Shown here: positions 12,052 through 24,600 of the stretch, piece by piece | How positions within the stretch are numbered: position 1 is the first letter of the stretch | Layout: each line of letters begins with the position of its first letter | Origin: Podarcis raffonei | Taxonomy: Eukaryota > Chordata > Lepidosauria > Squamata > Lacertidae | Direction: 5' to 3' | Assembly (NCBI RefSeq): GCF_027172205.1 | Contig: NC_070608.1 | Location: forward strand, 42,426,001-42,490,000 | Length of the DNA: 64,000 nt | Notes under the pieces: model-generated | Database searches by the model: none | What the model saw: only the letters and a program-made list of their open reading frames with translations | What the model was told of the DNA's origin: nothing | Translations under genes and position numbers: made by a program

Positions 12052-13448
12052 GACAAGATTATCTTATTGTTTCTTCAGTGTTCTACTGTGCCACTTCACA
12101 TAAGATTAATTTCCTGCAGTGAAGACACTTCTATGTAGGAAACTGCAGGAATCATAGGTGAAGACTGATCACAGGTGACAAATCCATGTGCAACTATTTC
12201 ATTATGCACACTGTGCTATGTGTGTGGTAAAATATCTGTCAGATATTTAATGCAGGGTGAAGCAGACCCCAGCCTTCTAGTGCTCCGAAGAGCACAAAAT
12301 GCTATTAATAGAAACTCTGCTTCTGAATAGATGTGGATAAAAGCTGAATGAATTTGCTACCAGGAAAGGCCTTGCCTCTTTCATGTTAAGGAAGGTTGTA
12401 TTTTCTCTCCTCCCACTCATGAATTTAAAGGTTGCCTTCCGGTTCTTGCATTACTTTTATCCACATGTCCTCTGCTGGAGGAACATTTCAGGCAGGCACG
12501 TGGAGCCACCTGTCACTTGTGTCGGATGGTGGCTGCTGAATGAACGTCACAGCCTATGAAGTCAAGGCACATGCTCAACCTACATTTCTCCTCATGGATA
12601 ATTAATAAGTGTTCTTGGTAGAAAAAAGGTTATTTATACCCTGCCTCTCACTTGCATGTCAGTGAAATCTCACGTGTAGGCAATTATGGGATACTGTCAT
12701 GAGCACCCAGAGATGTCTGCTCTCAATGGAAAATAAAAGCCTTCAGGAATTTACTTTCTTTTTTTAGCACTCCACTAGGGACTAGCTGATGATCTCCAGT
12801 TGCAAAGCTCACGTGGAGTTGGGAAGTACGAAGGATGTTGCAGATGAGAAACTTTAGTTTAGAGCCGTGCTTAGAATAAATGAGTGCATCTTGTCTGACG
12901 GTTCTCCTTCCAGATTTTCAAGGAATAGGTTGTGTACAGGGCTGATGTGGCCTCAATGGCTAGAAATGTCCTTTACCAGCTGTGCCTGGTGTGACAGTTG
13001 CTACTGTTCCTGGACTGAGAGAGCTTGACCCCAGTAGTTCAGGTACTGCTGACTTCAAAATACCATTGCCATTATCAGAGAACAAGGGAGGTGTTCATGG
13101 TGAGTCCTGCACCTCTTTAAAAAGAAAAAAGGGGAAATGCGCTGCACATTACCATCCCTTTTGAATGAACTTACAGGGCCTTACAAAAAGTGAGTGCTGC
13201 CATACTCACATCCCAATAGATAAAACCTCTGTTTTCTTCAATGAAAAACACAGATTCCCACAGCTCAAAATTCCAGAATGTCTATTATCTCCTCTTAGTG
13301 CAGAGTAACCAGAGGACTTTGGGTTGCAGAACTGTCTGTGTCAGTCTCTATCTTCCTCCTGTCCTGTCACATCATTTCTTAGAGTTTCATTTCTTATAAG
13401 CAGCATGCGAAAAAGGAGGGCTGCATATTTCAAAAATGATTATCAAAC
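12052..13448. other. Intergenic, no gene seen
   Basis: No exon, RNA gene or clear repeat was recognised in this AT-rich stretch. Confidence 0.5.
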
Positions 13449-13450
13449 TA

Positions 13451-13709
13451 CCGTATTTTTCGCTCTATAAGACGCACCAGACCACAAGACACACCTAGTT
13501 TTTGGAGGAGGAAAACAAGAAAAAAAATATTCTGAATCTCAGAAGCCAGAACAGCAAGAGGGATCGCTGCGCAGTGCAAGCAGCAATCCCTCTTGCTGTT
13601 CTGGCTTCTGGGATAGCTGTGCAGCCTGCATTTGCTCTATAAGACGCACACACATTTCCCCTTACTTTTTAAGAGGGAAAAAGTGAGTCTTATAGAGCAA
13701 AAAATACGG
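13451..13709. mobile_element. MITE with ccgtatttttcgc termini, copy 1
   Basis: Terminal inverted repeats are ccgtatttttcgctctataa at the left and its near-complement ending aaaaaatacgg at the right, flanked by TA on both sides. The interior has a long imperfect hairpin: agaagccagaacagcaagag at 13,541 pairs with its complement near 13,592-13,612. The TA duplication suits the Tc1/mariner superfamily, but I did not recognise the exact family. A second copy lies at 19,923-20,292. Confidence 0.8.
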
Positions 13710-14155
13710 TATATAGATCTGATCTTCATTTGTATGTGCTGACAATAGTACTGCTTTGATAACTACAGAAAAGATTACTGCAAGTTTTCAAAGGTAAAAC
13801 AAAACATATTGTTCTTTATAAAACTTTGGAGTACGTATGTTAAAATGGTGACATCTAGTGGTAGTATCAAATATTGGCAATGCTTTCAATCCTAGCTGCC
13901 CAGTTTCTGTGGTATTTCAGTCTGTTCTTCCTCTCCTTCTAATTAGAAAAGGTAAATTGATCAGATTGACGTCTTAAGCACTGCTTACCCCTCTTCAAGT
14001 GTTCCAAATGGGGTTAATTAAACACATGATAGGTAGGCAGTGGGAATGAGTGAGTTAATTCTTGTCTAGTGTTAGGAGCCTATCTTCAGTGGGGAAACTT
14101 TTCTATCTGTGGGGGCTCCACACACATTTTTTTGTTGGTTATAGTCATGCTAGTA

Positions 14156-14378
14156 CAGTGCTACCTCAGGTTACATACACTTCAGGATACATACGCTTCA
14201 TGTTACAGACTCCGCTAACCCAGAAATAGTGCTTCAGGATGAGAACAGAAATTGTGCTCCGGCGGCGCGGCAGCAGCGGGAGGTCCCATTAGCTAAAGTG
14301 GTGCTTCAGGTTAAGAACAGTTTCAGGTTAAGAACGGACCTCCGGAACGAATTAAGTACTTAACCTGAGGTACAACTG
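14156..14378. mobile_element. Tigger-like MITE, copy 1
   Basis: The ends cagtgctacctcaggttaca and ttaacctgaggtacaactg are inverted repeats flanked by TA. The cag-n-n-nTACCTC start is like that of pogo/Tigger elements. There is no transposase. Three more elements of this type lie at 16,744, 31,912 and 49,424. Confidence 0.82.
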
Positions 14379-14559
14379 TATATGTGAAAACCTTCTGGTT
14401 TTCCATTGCATCCTCCCCAGTCAGTGAGCTTTGCATACTCATGCATACTGAGTATACTTAGTCCTCACTGTGACGTTTGGGTCCCCACCCATTCTAAGGT
14501 TTTCTTTTCCCTATTCTTTTTTTTTTTTAAGTAGTTTTTAGTGCCTCTGCAAAATCTTG

Positions 14560-14640
14560 TGCTGGGTTCTGCTTCCAGGCTCCCCACAGGCATTTGGTTC
14601 GCCAATGTGAGAACGGGATGCTGGACTAAGAAGGGCTCTC
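14560..14640 (+). mobile_element. CR1-group LINE tail fragment at the CpG-island edge
   Basis: Contains ggcatttggttcgccaatgt and gggatgctggactaagaag, a diverged copy of the tail block seen whole at 30,330-30,410, 39,905-39,970 and 55,440-55,515. It directly abuts the B4GALT6 CpG island. Confidence 0.55.
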
Positions 14641-14649
14641 TCTCCTTTC

Positions 14650-15657
14650 GTCGCAGGTTCCGCATTGGCCCGGGGAGCGGGCCGGCGCGCGCTTCCTTCC
14701 TCGCACCCGCCCGCCTTTCCAACCCACGCGAGCGTGAGCGGCGCGCGCTCCCCACCCCCATCATCCCCCGCCGCCACCCGCGCGACACGGAGTTCTGCAG
14801 TTCCCCTTCGTCACGCCGTGGAGCCCCCCCCCCCCGCGCGCCACCCCGGGCACCCCGCACTTTCCCTCCACCGCCGCAGTCCGAGAGAGACCTGCTGGTG
14901 GGAGGAGGCGGTCCTCGGGAAAAGGGAAAGAGCAGCAAGCCGAGCGGAGAGAAAGCGGCTAGGGATGCCCGAACGCTCCCAGCCTGCGGCAGGATGGCGA
15001 GGCGGGCAGCGTCGGCCAAGGAACCAGCAGCGGGGGCTTCCGGTGGGCTGAGAGGACCCGGAGCCAAACGGCAGCAGCTTCCCCTCAGGAGGCGTTGCTG
15101 AAACACCTCTCCTTCCCGCCTCACAGGGGGAGCGCCAAGTTCGGACTGCAGGGAGGTGGGGGCGGCCTAGAGGGACCACAACGACACCCCCTCCCACTTT
15201 CCTCAGCGTCTTTCACCTGCGTCATGAAGCATCGCCCTCCTCCCTTCACGGCTGCGGGCGCTCGCCCTTTTCCTTGACGCCTCCCTTTGGGGTGGCGCGC
15301 GCTGCCCCCCTCCCCGCCCTCCGCTTCGTTCTGTGCCCCCCCCCAGCGCGCCGGACCTTCTCTCCGTCCCCAGGTTGGCCCATCCTGTGTGGGATACCCT
15401 CGCCCCGCTGACCATGCCTGGGAGTCCGTCCCCGCTGGTGGGGCTTCCCGCTCTCCCGAGGCCTCGCTCTTGGCATCGCGGTCTGTCTTAGCAGCTGGTG
15501 GTTTGGCTTGGCATCCAGTCTGTGGGCAGCCTGCTTTTTCTTTATTTTCATTTTGGTGGGGGTGGAGTTTGCACCTTCAAGCCTGGGAAGCGCAGCCGCC
15601 ACTTGCAGCCGGTGGGAGGGAGGGGGGTGGCCTGCCTCTCTGCCCCGGAACAGGAGG
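14650..15657 (+). promoter_or_regulatory. B4GALT6: CpG-island promoter and 5' UTR of B4GALT6
   Basis: GC content and CpG density rise sharply here (many cgcg and gcgcgc runs) against AT-rich surroundings, and the island ends at the B4GALT6 start codon. A GC box (gggggcggc) lies at 15,158-15,166 and a CRE-like tgcgtcat near 15,218. No TATA box is evident, as is usual for broadly expressed Golgi enzymes. The transcription start cannot be fixed from sequence alone. Long open frames on both strands here result from the scarcity of stop codons in GC-rich DNA. Confidence 0.8.
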
Positions 15658-18600
15658 ATGTCTCTCTTTACGAAGGCGCTGCGAGTCTCCAACCGCTCGA
15701 TTTTCGTCTTTCTCTTCTTCTTTTCCTTCTCCTCCTCTTGCCTGTATTTCATTTATGTGGCACCCGGAATAGGTAAGAAGGGATCCCCGGCTTGCGTTTT
15801 TTCAAGGTCGGTGGGTGGGATTAAAGGGCATGTCGCTCCAAAACGGCTCCAAGGATTCACCAGGGACTTGGTTCATTCATACATGTGCACATGCGTGTTT
15901 TTTCTTTCCTCCTCACATGCGATTCTCTATTGAAAAACATTATGTTTGAGATTGTACTAGGAGCCGATGATCAAAAAGTCTATGTTGTTTGATCTTGTGG
16001 TGGCTGATCTCACACTTGCAAGTCATTATTACCTGATGCTGCAGGTGTTGAGTGAGAAATGCACAAGTGTGAACTCATAAATTGACATGCTACACTGATG
16101 CAGTTTCATTGTGTTGGGTGAATGGCAAAGCATACGGTGGTCAAACATTCCTGTGTGTACACAGTCAATAAATGCATTTTGGAAGTACATATGTTTTCAA
16201 AGGGATGGATTGTTCTTGTCCTTGTGTTGTGAGAGATGCACACTTGTCTGTTATAACATGCTATTACAGGAGTAGGGCTTCTAACAAAAGAAAATACCAG
16301 TTTTACCTGCAATCCGTTTTGTAATTCTAGTTGGTGATGAAATCCGATCCACTCTTCTGCTCATTATGACACTTGAATATGTAAGACTTGTGAGTTATGG
16401 GAGTGTGTTGGACAGTGCTTGTGACATAGTTTCTAATGCGAACAGTCCATGCAATTATGCTGAGAGAGCTTTGGACAATTTTACATTTTATTTCTATAAA
16501 GCCTGAGTTCTCAGCCTTTCCACACAAATACTCTATAGCAGTCATTTAAAAACAATTCCTTCTGCGAAAAATATTGTGGCCACATCTACTACTTTAATCC
16601 ACTTGTAGATGATTTGAAAACTTCACTTGGTCCAAATTACAACAGCAAGATTACTGGGTGGGGTTCCATTTAGATCTCTCATAACTCCTGTTTTAAAACA
16701 GCTGCACTGGTTGCCATTTCACTTCTGGACTCATTTCAAGGTACAGTCGTACCTTGGTTGCCGAATGCCTTGGAACTCATATGTTTCGGCTCTTGAACGA
16801 AGTGAGTGTTCCGGTTTTGGGAAGCTGAACATTTGGCGTGGCTTCTGCAGCTTCTGATTGGCTGCAGGACACTCATGCAGCCAATCGGAATCCGCACCTT
16901 GGTTTTTGAACAGTTCTGGGAGTCAAACAGACTCCTGGAACGCATTCTGCTCGAGAACCAAGGTACGACTGTACTCTCATTAGTTCCTAAATTCCTAAAT
17001 CAGGGGTGGCGCATCCCAATTCACTACTTGAGGTGAAATGGAAAGTTCCAATTTGCCTTGCTGCTGCTGCTGCTCCTGGCACCACCTACTTGGCTCCTGC
17101 TGCCCTATCTGCTCTGCTGCCACCACGCACCCTGCCTCATCTGACATGGGTGGAGAAATGGCACAATTTTGGGAAAGATTTTGGCCAAAATGGCTTCAAT
17201 TTTTCCCCAATTCAGCCCCGATGGTGGAAGTGGCAGGGCAGGGAGTGCTGCCTGGGAGGCTTCTGCTGCCTGAAGCAGTTGCTTCACCTGCCCTGTCTGG
17301 GGCAGCTCTGCCCTAAATGACTGGGGCACCAAATACCTGAAAGACCACCTCCTTCCCTACAGACCCCCTTCAGGTGTTAAGATCAACAGAGGGGCCATAT
17401 TGGTTCCGGATGTGGTCTCCCAAAAGAGGAAATTCTCTGTAGCAGCGCCTAAGTTGTGGAACTGTCCACAGAGGTGCATCCAGCATCTTATTTGTACAGC
17501 TTTTGGTGAGTGCTGAAGGCAATACCTGTTTAGCCTGGCTTTTGACATATTAGATGAGAGTCTTTTTAAAGAGGTGGTGCTCCACTGTCTCTTTAAAGGC
17601 AATTTCTTTCTCTCCCTTCTCCAATGAAGTATTTGTCACTCCATGGATCCACCCTGTCAATCCCCTAGGGCAGTATTGGCCAAACCTGGGTCTCCAGCTG
17701 TTTTGGGACTACAATTCCCATCATTCATGACCACTGGTCCTGTTAGCTAGGGATGATGGAAGTTGTTGTTCAGAAACAGCTGGAGACCCAGGTTTGGCCA
17801 ACACTGCCCTAAGGCTAGCTCTGAGAAGCTAAGGTGGGCCACCTTCTCACAGTACAGTAATCTAAACTGATCCAGTATAGATGGAACTGACAGTGCTCTA
17901 GATGCCTCCATTGGACTGGCTCCAACTCTGACTGTAGTCACCAATCCTCCTGTGTACCTGAAATACCAAAGTGATCTACATGCCCCACAGTAATGGCAAG
18001 GGCATTCAGGAGTGATTGTTTTGGTGGTTCTACTTCTCATCATTCTACAGTAAGACAAGAGCCTTGAAAGGGGCACCAGCCATGTCAGCCAGAAAATCCC
18101 CCAGGGCACTCAGGAATCCATCTGGTTCCATTGGTCTTTGAGGGTGAACTAACCCTTGCGGAGTGGAGTTACTACATTTAGCTCAACCCGAGAATGATCC
18201 ACCCATGACAACAGACTAACAGCAAGCCCCCAACCTGCTCTATGGCAAGACTAGGTTGAGAGTGCCCACCCACATTTGTTGGACCACTGATGCAGTGAGA
18301 CAGCCCCATGGTTGTCACAGAGGCCATGTGGTCCTTAGCTGGCCCATTTGTGGCAGCCTTAGCCTGAATATTAAGTTTCCCAACACCACCATAAAAGGGT
18401 TCTCCAGCACCACATGTCAGACAAGCTATGTGAGTTTAGTTAGGAAGGTTGAAGGGCAGTGGGGTGGATGGCACACAAAAAAAATCCCCTCTTTCTGGCC
18501 CAGCACCACAAATTAGACTACACACCTGCAGTAGAGGACAACAAACATCAGGAGAACATCCACTAGTTGACACTTTTAAAAAAATGGACATAAACTACCT

Positions 18601-21600
18601 TCAAACAGAAGTGATTACTTCATATGCTTCTTGGTACAGTTAAGTAGGAAATCTGGAAATAGATTTGGATATGAACTTGTCTCAAAAAGGGAGAATATAA
18701 AATTGAGAAGATCCTATATGATTTAGGATGTATCAGTATTCATGATAGTGCATAGTGTTCAGTAGGAAAATGAATCTTTCTTTTCTGGCATAAGTCCTAA
18801 TATTTACTTGCACTGAACTTTCATATTGTGGAATGGCTACCTATTTTTAAAATCAAGTTCACATTTCTTTATACAGCACCCTTTAATTACTAATTGAACA
18901 AAATTGATTTCACGTTGGTTTCAAAGGGAATATGTTTCCTTAGAGGATGTCTGCCTGTGGATTAAACTGCAGTGCAGTGGTGCAATAACAAGTTTAATTG
19001 ATTTAAGTAACAATAATCTAGTTGTGAAAGCCTCATGACTTTATAATACCTCCTTACATTTTCTTTGGTTGTGATGTGTGATTTGGTTACCATATTGAAG
19101 TGTTTTACTGTGGTAACTAAGGAAGAAATTCATTGTAGTGCTATGGCAAAAGTTCTATCAGCACAAGCGTTTCAGTTTGCCAGATGGAATGATCCTCTGT
19201 CTCCTCCCACTGTGTGCTGTTCTGGGGGTTCTCCTGACCCCCTCAAACTAATTTGAGGTGTGTGTGCAGGGGGCTCACAGGGGAATGGGGAGAAAGCCCT
19301 GTTACGCTAATGGAAGTCCTTGTGCAGGCTTCCATTCACATGACTCGTGAGTTGAATCCAGACCTAAATTTGTTGCCATGTTTACATTCGGGATAATAAT
19401 TCTGGATTACAGGATATCTAAAATGACATGGACCAAACTTACACATGTCCAACTAGTTTATGTGATATTTTGCATTCTTGATACTAGCATTGACATTTCA
19501 ACTAGCTGAAAACACAGTTCGAGTTCTTCTTACAATTTATGTTACAACAAAGGCTGCTTTGGGTAAATAATATTTTTATGTACAGTTGGGCCTGATTCAT
19601 ATCCAGCTTTTGCATGGTTGTCCTGTGGCATGCCAGTAGCCACATAAATCAAGCAACAATGTGTTTTTTTCTCTTGGGAAGATAAAATGGCATAAGAAGA
19701 AATCATGACAGCGGGTTGGCAAACTTATTATGCAGGTTTCCCATAAGCATCTGGTTGACCACTGTGAGAGCAGAATGCCAGACTAGAGGGACCCATTGGC
19801 CTGATTCAGCAGGCTCTTTTCATATTCTCATGCTTCCTCATTATAATGTCACTGTTGTATCATGATACAGGGGCATGCAGAAGCACATCTGATGGTATGG
19901 CTCTCTTCTCTGCTTTCATATACTGTATTTTTCGCTCTATAAGACGCACCTAGTTTTTGGAGGAGGAAAACAAGAAAAAAAAATTCTGAATCCCAGAAGC
20001 CAGAACAGCAAGAGGGATCGCTGTGCCGGGCTCCCTCTCACTGTTCTGGCTTCTGGGATAGCCGTGCAGCCTCTTCAGGGCAGCGGGACGAAGGCTCCCC
20101 GCTGCCCTGAAGAGGCTGTGTGTGGCTAAGCCAGAAGCTAGAACAGTGAGAGGGAGCGCTGCGCAGCGATCCCTCTCACTGTTCTGGCTTCTGGGATAGC
20201 TGCGCAGCTTGCATTCGCTCCATAAGACACACACACATTTCTCCTTACTTTTTAGGAGGGAAAAGGTGCATCTTATAGAGCAAAAAATACGGTATATTAT
20301 TTGGCAGAATGTGCCAGCATTGTCAATGCTGACTGCATCCATCACTTTTTAAAACAGAGAGATGCCAGATGTCAGGCTTATAAGTAATTCCTCCTTCCTT
20401 CTTTCCTTTGCATAAAGTAAGTTCAAAAAATATATTACCATGTTCTCATATTTAATTGATTCTTTTCAGAGTTAGTGAAGAAAAAGACAGGTACTCTACA
20501 CTGAATATTGAACTTTGTACATTTCACTTCCAACTGTTATCGAGGTTCCACAGCTTTCCCCCTTTTTTTCAGTGCCTTAATTTATATTTGGAAATGACTA
20601 TATATATTATTATATTTGTCAATCATGTAATTGTGCAATAATGAGTAACATTTATAGTTTCAGTTTCAAATTGAAGCCAATTTTGAATGATATTTCATCT
20701 CTCAACAGCAAATACGTATCTATTTATGGTTCAAGCACGAGGTATAATGCTGAAAGAAAATGTGAAAACAATAGGGCATATGATCAGGCTGTACACTAAT
20801 AAAAATGCTACTTTAAATGGCACAGGTAAGAACGTTATGCTTTTCATTTTTTATCTTAGAACATTTTCATAACCATCTGTTGAGTGAACCGTAGATTACA
20901 ATGCTTTTGTTTATTGTAAAAATTTCTAAAATGGCCATGAAATAGATCCTAGAATAGCGTACAATAAGATTGGAATAAGAATAGAATAAGAGCAGCAAGA
21001 ATAGAACCCAATAAATGCAAAACATAGAAGAATACAAACTAAACAACAGCAGCTGAAAACAAATAAAGACAAACTAAAGACAAATGTAAACCTTTTAAAA
21101 TGTCCAGACAATCAGAAAACCTTAATCTGGCCCCAAAAACATTGTAATGTCAGAAACAGATGATTAATAGAAAGGAAATTGTTGATGTGGTGTAGTGGTT
21201 AAGAGCACTGGACTCGTAATCTGGGGAACCGGGTTCATGTCTCCGCTTCTCCACATGCAGCTGCTGGGTGACCTTGGGCTAGTCACACTTCTCTGAAGTC
21301 TCTCAGCCCCACTCAGCTCACAGAGTGTTTGTTGTGGGGGAGGAAGGGAAAGGAGAATGTTAGCCGCTTTGAGACTCCTTCGGGTAGTGATAAAGTGGGA
21401 TATCAAATCCAAACTCTTCTTCATCCAAGTCATTTATAAAGATATTGAACAACATCATTCTCAGGACATAACCCTTTATCATTCCGTTGGCATTTTGTTT
21501 TTCTATTGTATCTTTCTGAGTTCCTCAGAAAGTATATGAGAGAGATGTTTTAAAATTAAATAATATGCAGATGGCAATGCTACCTTATAAACATAGAAAC

Positions 21601-24600
21601 AATTCTGTTTTTTCTTTCTCTTTTAAATTGAAATTGTATTTCTTTCTATGAAGATTACCCTGAAGGCAACAATTCAAGTGATAACCTTGCACAAACTGTG
21701 ATGTACCTTCCAGAAAATTTCACTTACTCTCCTAGCCAACCTTGTCCGGAAAAGTTGCCCTACATGAGTAAGTTCACCTTGACATATGATCTGTTTTACT
21801 ACAAATTGCTTTGAAATAGTCTCCTTCAATAAAGTGTATTAAAATTATTTCCTAGATGAGTATGGATATAATTTATATTAAAACTATTTCTTAGATGAAT
21901 ATGGATATAATTTATATAACTAGAATCCTCAAAGTAGAAGAAAAACAGGTTAGATTTATTTATTTTTAATAATGAAAACTGTTTAGTAGAAAAATAAGTT
22001 TTGGAAGTTCATACCACAGTTCAGAGCTGGCTACGAGAATTCATTTTTTGAAAGCAGTGCATTCAGGTGCAGTGTTCTTTTCAGTTAGAGGATTCTGTCA
22101 TCTTGCAGGAGAGAACTTTTACCCATTGCTGCAATTAACCACAATTTATTTTATTAATTAATAAAAATATTTATAAACCACTATTCATGAAAAATATCAG
22201 AGTGGTTTACAAAAGTTATACGTACAGAAGGCCATACAGTGAAAACCATATGATTTCATTTTTTTTAATCAGAAATCAGCTAATTATTATGGAAATTGCC
22301 TGATGGAATAGAAAGGTTTTCAGCCCACCTTTCAAAATTGAAACATTCTGAAATAGAATGATCCTGTTGAATCTCTATTGGAAGAGTGTTCCACAAGACT
22401 GGGCCGATGACACTAATAGCTTGAACTCAAATGGGGACTGCAAAGGAAGAGCCCTGCTGTAAGGGGGTTGCAGTTGGTGGCAATAAGCTTTCGGAAGCTC
22501 TGGGGTGGATCCAATTCTAGCAGGGCTTGCATTTGCTGCCAAACATTAGAAATGTCAAAGAAAAATAAGGAGTGCTCTTAAAGGCTCCCAATTGTTCCTT
22601 TTGTAGCTGCATTTTTACCTGCCCCACACTTAATTTGGCCCGTATTTCAGACGTTCCCCATGCCTGACCTATGGAGTTTATATATTTTAGTTTTATCACA
22701 GTAGTGTTCTATTTTAAGTGATAATTATTAATAACTTCAGGTTGGTTTTTTAAATTCACATTAATACTTCATTCTTTTCACAACTTAGGAGGCTTTATTG
22801 ATGTCAATATGAGTGAAATTGGTTTGGATGAAATTCAGAAGATATTTTCAAAAGATTTAGACATTGAACCAGGTGGTCATTGGAGGCCCAAGGACTGTAA
22901 ACCACGGTGGAAGGTGAGGTGAAGGTGAAGATGATATTTTATTAACATCTAAAAATACTTCTTAAATGTTTCAGTCTATGTGAAGCATGATCTAATAAAG
23001 CTAGGTGATTTTCTCAGTCTTGACATGGTTTTTCTTTTGCAATACTGGAATACATCTTCAGAATGATATAGAATGTATATGTTATGTATATGTATAATTT
23101 GTGTTTTTCAGACCAGAAGCTGACATTGAACTGTAGTTTAAAAGTAATACTGTATGTATGATAGATGCAGGGTAACAAATGCACACATACTTATACACAC
23201 TTACTCATTGTATTTGAAGGTTGCAATACTCATTCCTTTTCGGAATCGCCATGAACATCTTCCAATATTTTTCCGACACCTGATACCAGTGTTACAAAAC
23301 CAAAGGCTGGAATTTGCTTTTTATGTTGTTGAACAGGTGAGCGGCTTTATATTTGTTTTAGAATGAATTCAAATATATTATTGTAAATAATGCATTGTAT
23401 CTATGTTAATCATGGTTTCCAAGGTGGAATCTACACACATATAAAAAACGCTATGAAAATGCTTTTTTAAAATAAATGTTTTGAAAAATACATTGAATTT
23501 TGCATAGCTCACTGTCACCATCTAGTGTCAGATTTGTATATTGCACTTTACAACACATTTAAAACGTTTTATTTGCAGCTGTGTAACTGAGTCCCGGCTG
23601 GCGCTGTGGTCTAAACCACTGAGCCTAGGGCTTGCCGATCGGAGTGCTGTGACGGGTTGAGCTCTCATTGCTCGGTCCCAGCGCCTGCCAACCTAGCAGT
23701 TCGAAAGCACGTCAAAGTGCAAGTAGATAAATAGGTACCACTCCGGTGGGAAGGTAAACGGCGTTTCAGTGCTCTGCTCTGGTTTCGCCAGATGTGGCTT
23801 AGTCATGCTGGCCACATGACCCAGAAAAACTCTCTGTGAACAAATGCCAGCTCCCTCGGCCAGTAAAGTGAGATGAGCGCCGCAACCAGAGTTGTTCGAG
23901 ACTGGACTTAACTGTCAGGGGTCCTTTACCTTTACCTTTTAGCTGAGTCCCAAGAAATAATACTCTTGCAAGGTTTGGGCAAAATCCCTTAAAATGTTTC
24001 CTTTAATCAGGTGAATTAAAAACTAATTCTTTTGCTTCAAAATATTGTCTCTTAGTTTATATAATTTTAACTGTGGCATTGCATATCTGGTTTTGTGGGT
24101 TGTTCCAAATCAGCTGTGATCAATCAGTCAGTAGAGCATGAGTCTCTCTCAGGGTCATGGGTTCCAGATCGGCATTGGGCAAAAGATTCCTGCATTGCAG
24201 TGGGGTTGGACTAGATGACCCTTGTGGTCCCTTTCAACTCTACAATTTTATGATTATATCATACTATGACTTTAACAATGTTTCTGCTACTCTGCTGTTA
24301 GAAGGAATGTAGCCAGGGGTGTCAACTTGATTAAAATATTTGGGCGGGGGTCCCGGGTAAGCCCTGCCCTGCCCAATCAATCACATGACATGTCACACAC
24401 ACCATTCAAATGGCAATGCCCATCAGCTTTGGGGGGCCTGGACTTCTCAAATATTTTATGGGAGGGGGATGTTTGCTATGAAGTAGCAAACGTTATATAT
24501 TAAGAAAACTTTTTATGTTAAAGTTTTGTATATATCTAGCTTATGTCAATAGTCAATCCTTTTATGTCAGTTCTTATTTAACACATTTACAGCACTATCC

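Larger units (their letters stand above)
16612..17620 (+). mobile_element. CR1/L2-group LINE fragment, interrupted (intron 1 of B4GALT6)
   Basis: The piece at 16,612-16,740 encodes the post-RT motif LVQITTARLL..ITPVLKQLHWLPF of Jockey-like LINEs. It is then split by a Tigger-like MITE (16,744-16,971) and by about 340 bp of other sequence (16,990-17,325). The LINE resumes at about 17,330 with its 3' part (tacctgaaagaccacctccttccctac, then tgtggaactgtccacagagg) to about 17,620. Gaps and stops show it is an old, dead copy. Confidence 0.7.

Noticed and set aside
14465-15124. 219-codon open frame on the - strand and overlapping + frames over the CpG island
   Set aside because: GC-rich DNA has few stop codons; the product is low-complexity Arg/Gly/Ala/Pro, with no domain, and it overlaps the B4GALT6 promoter and 5' UTR.
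24121-24190. A functional tRNA-Lys gene
   Set aside because: The acceptor and anticodon stems are not intact, and a CR1 tail follows directly, so it is a SINE head.
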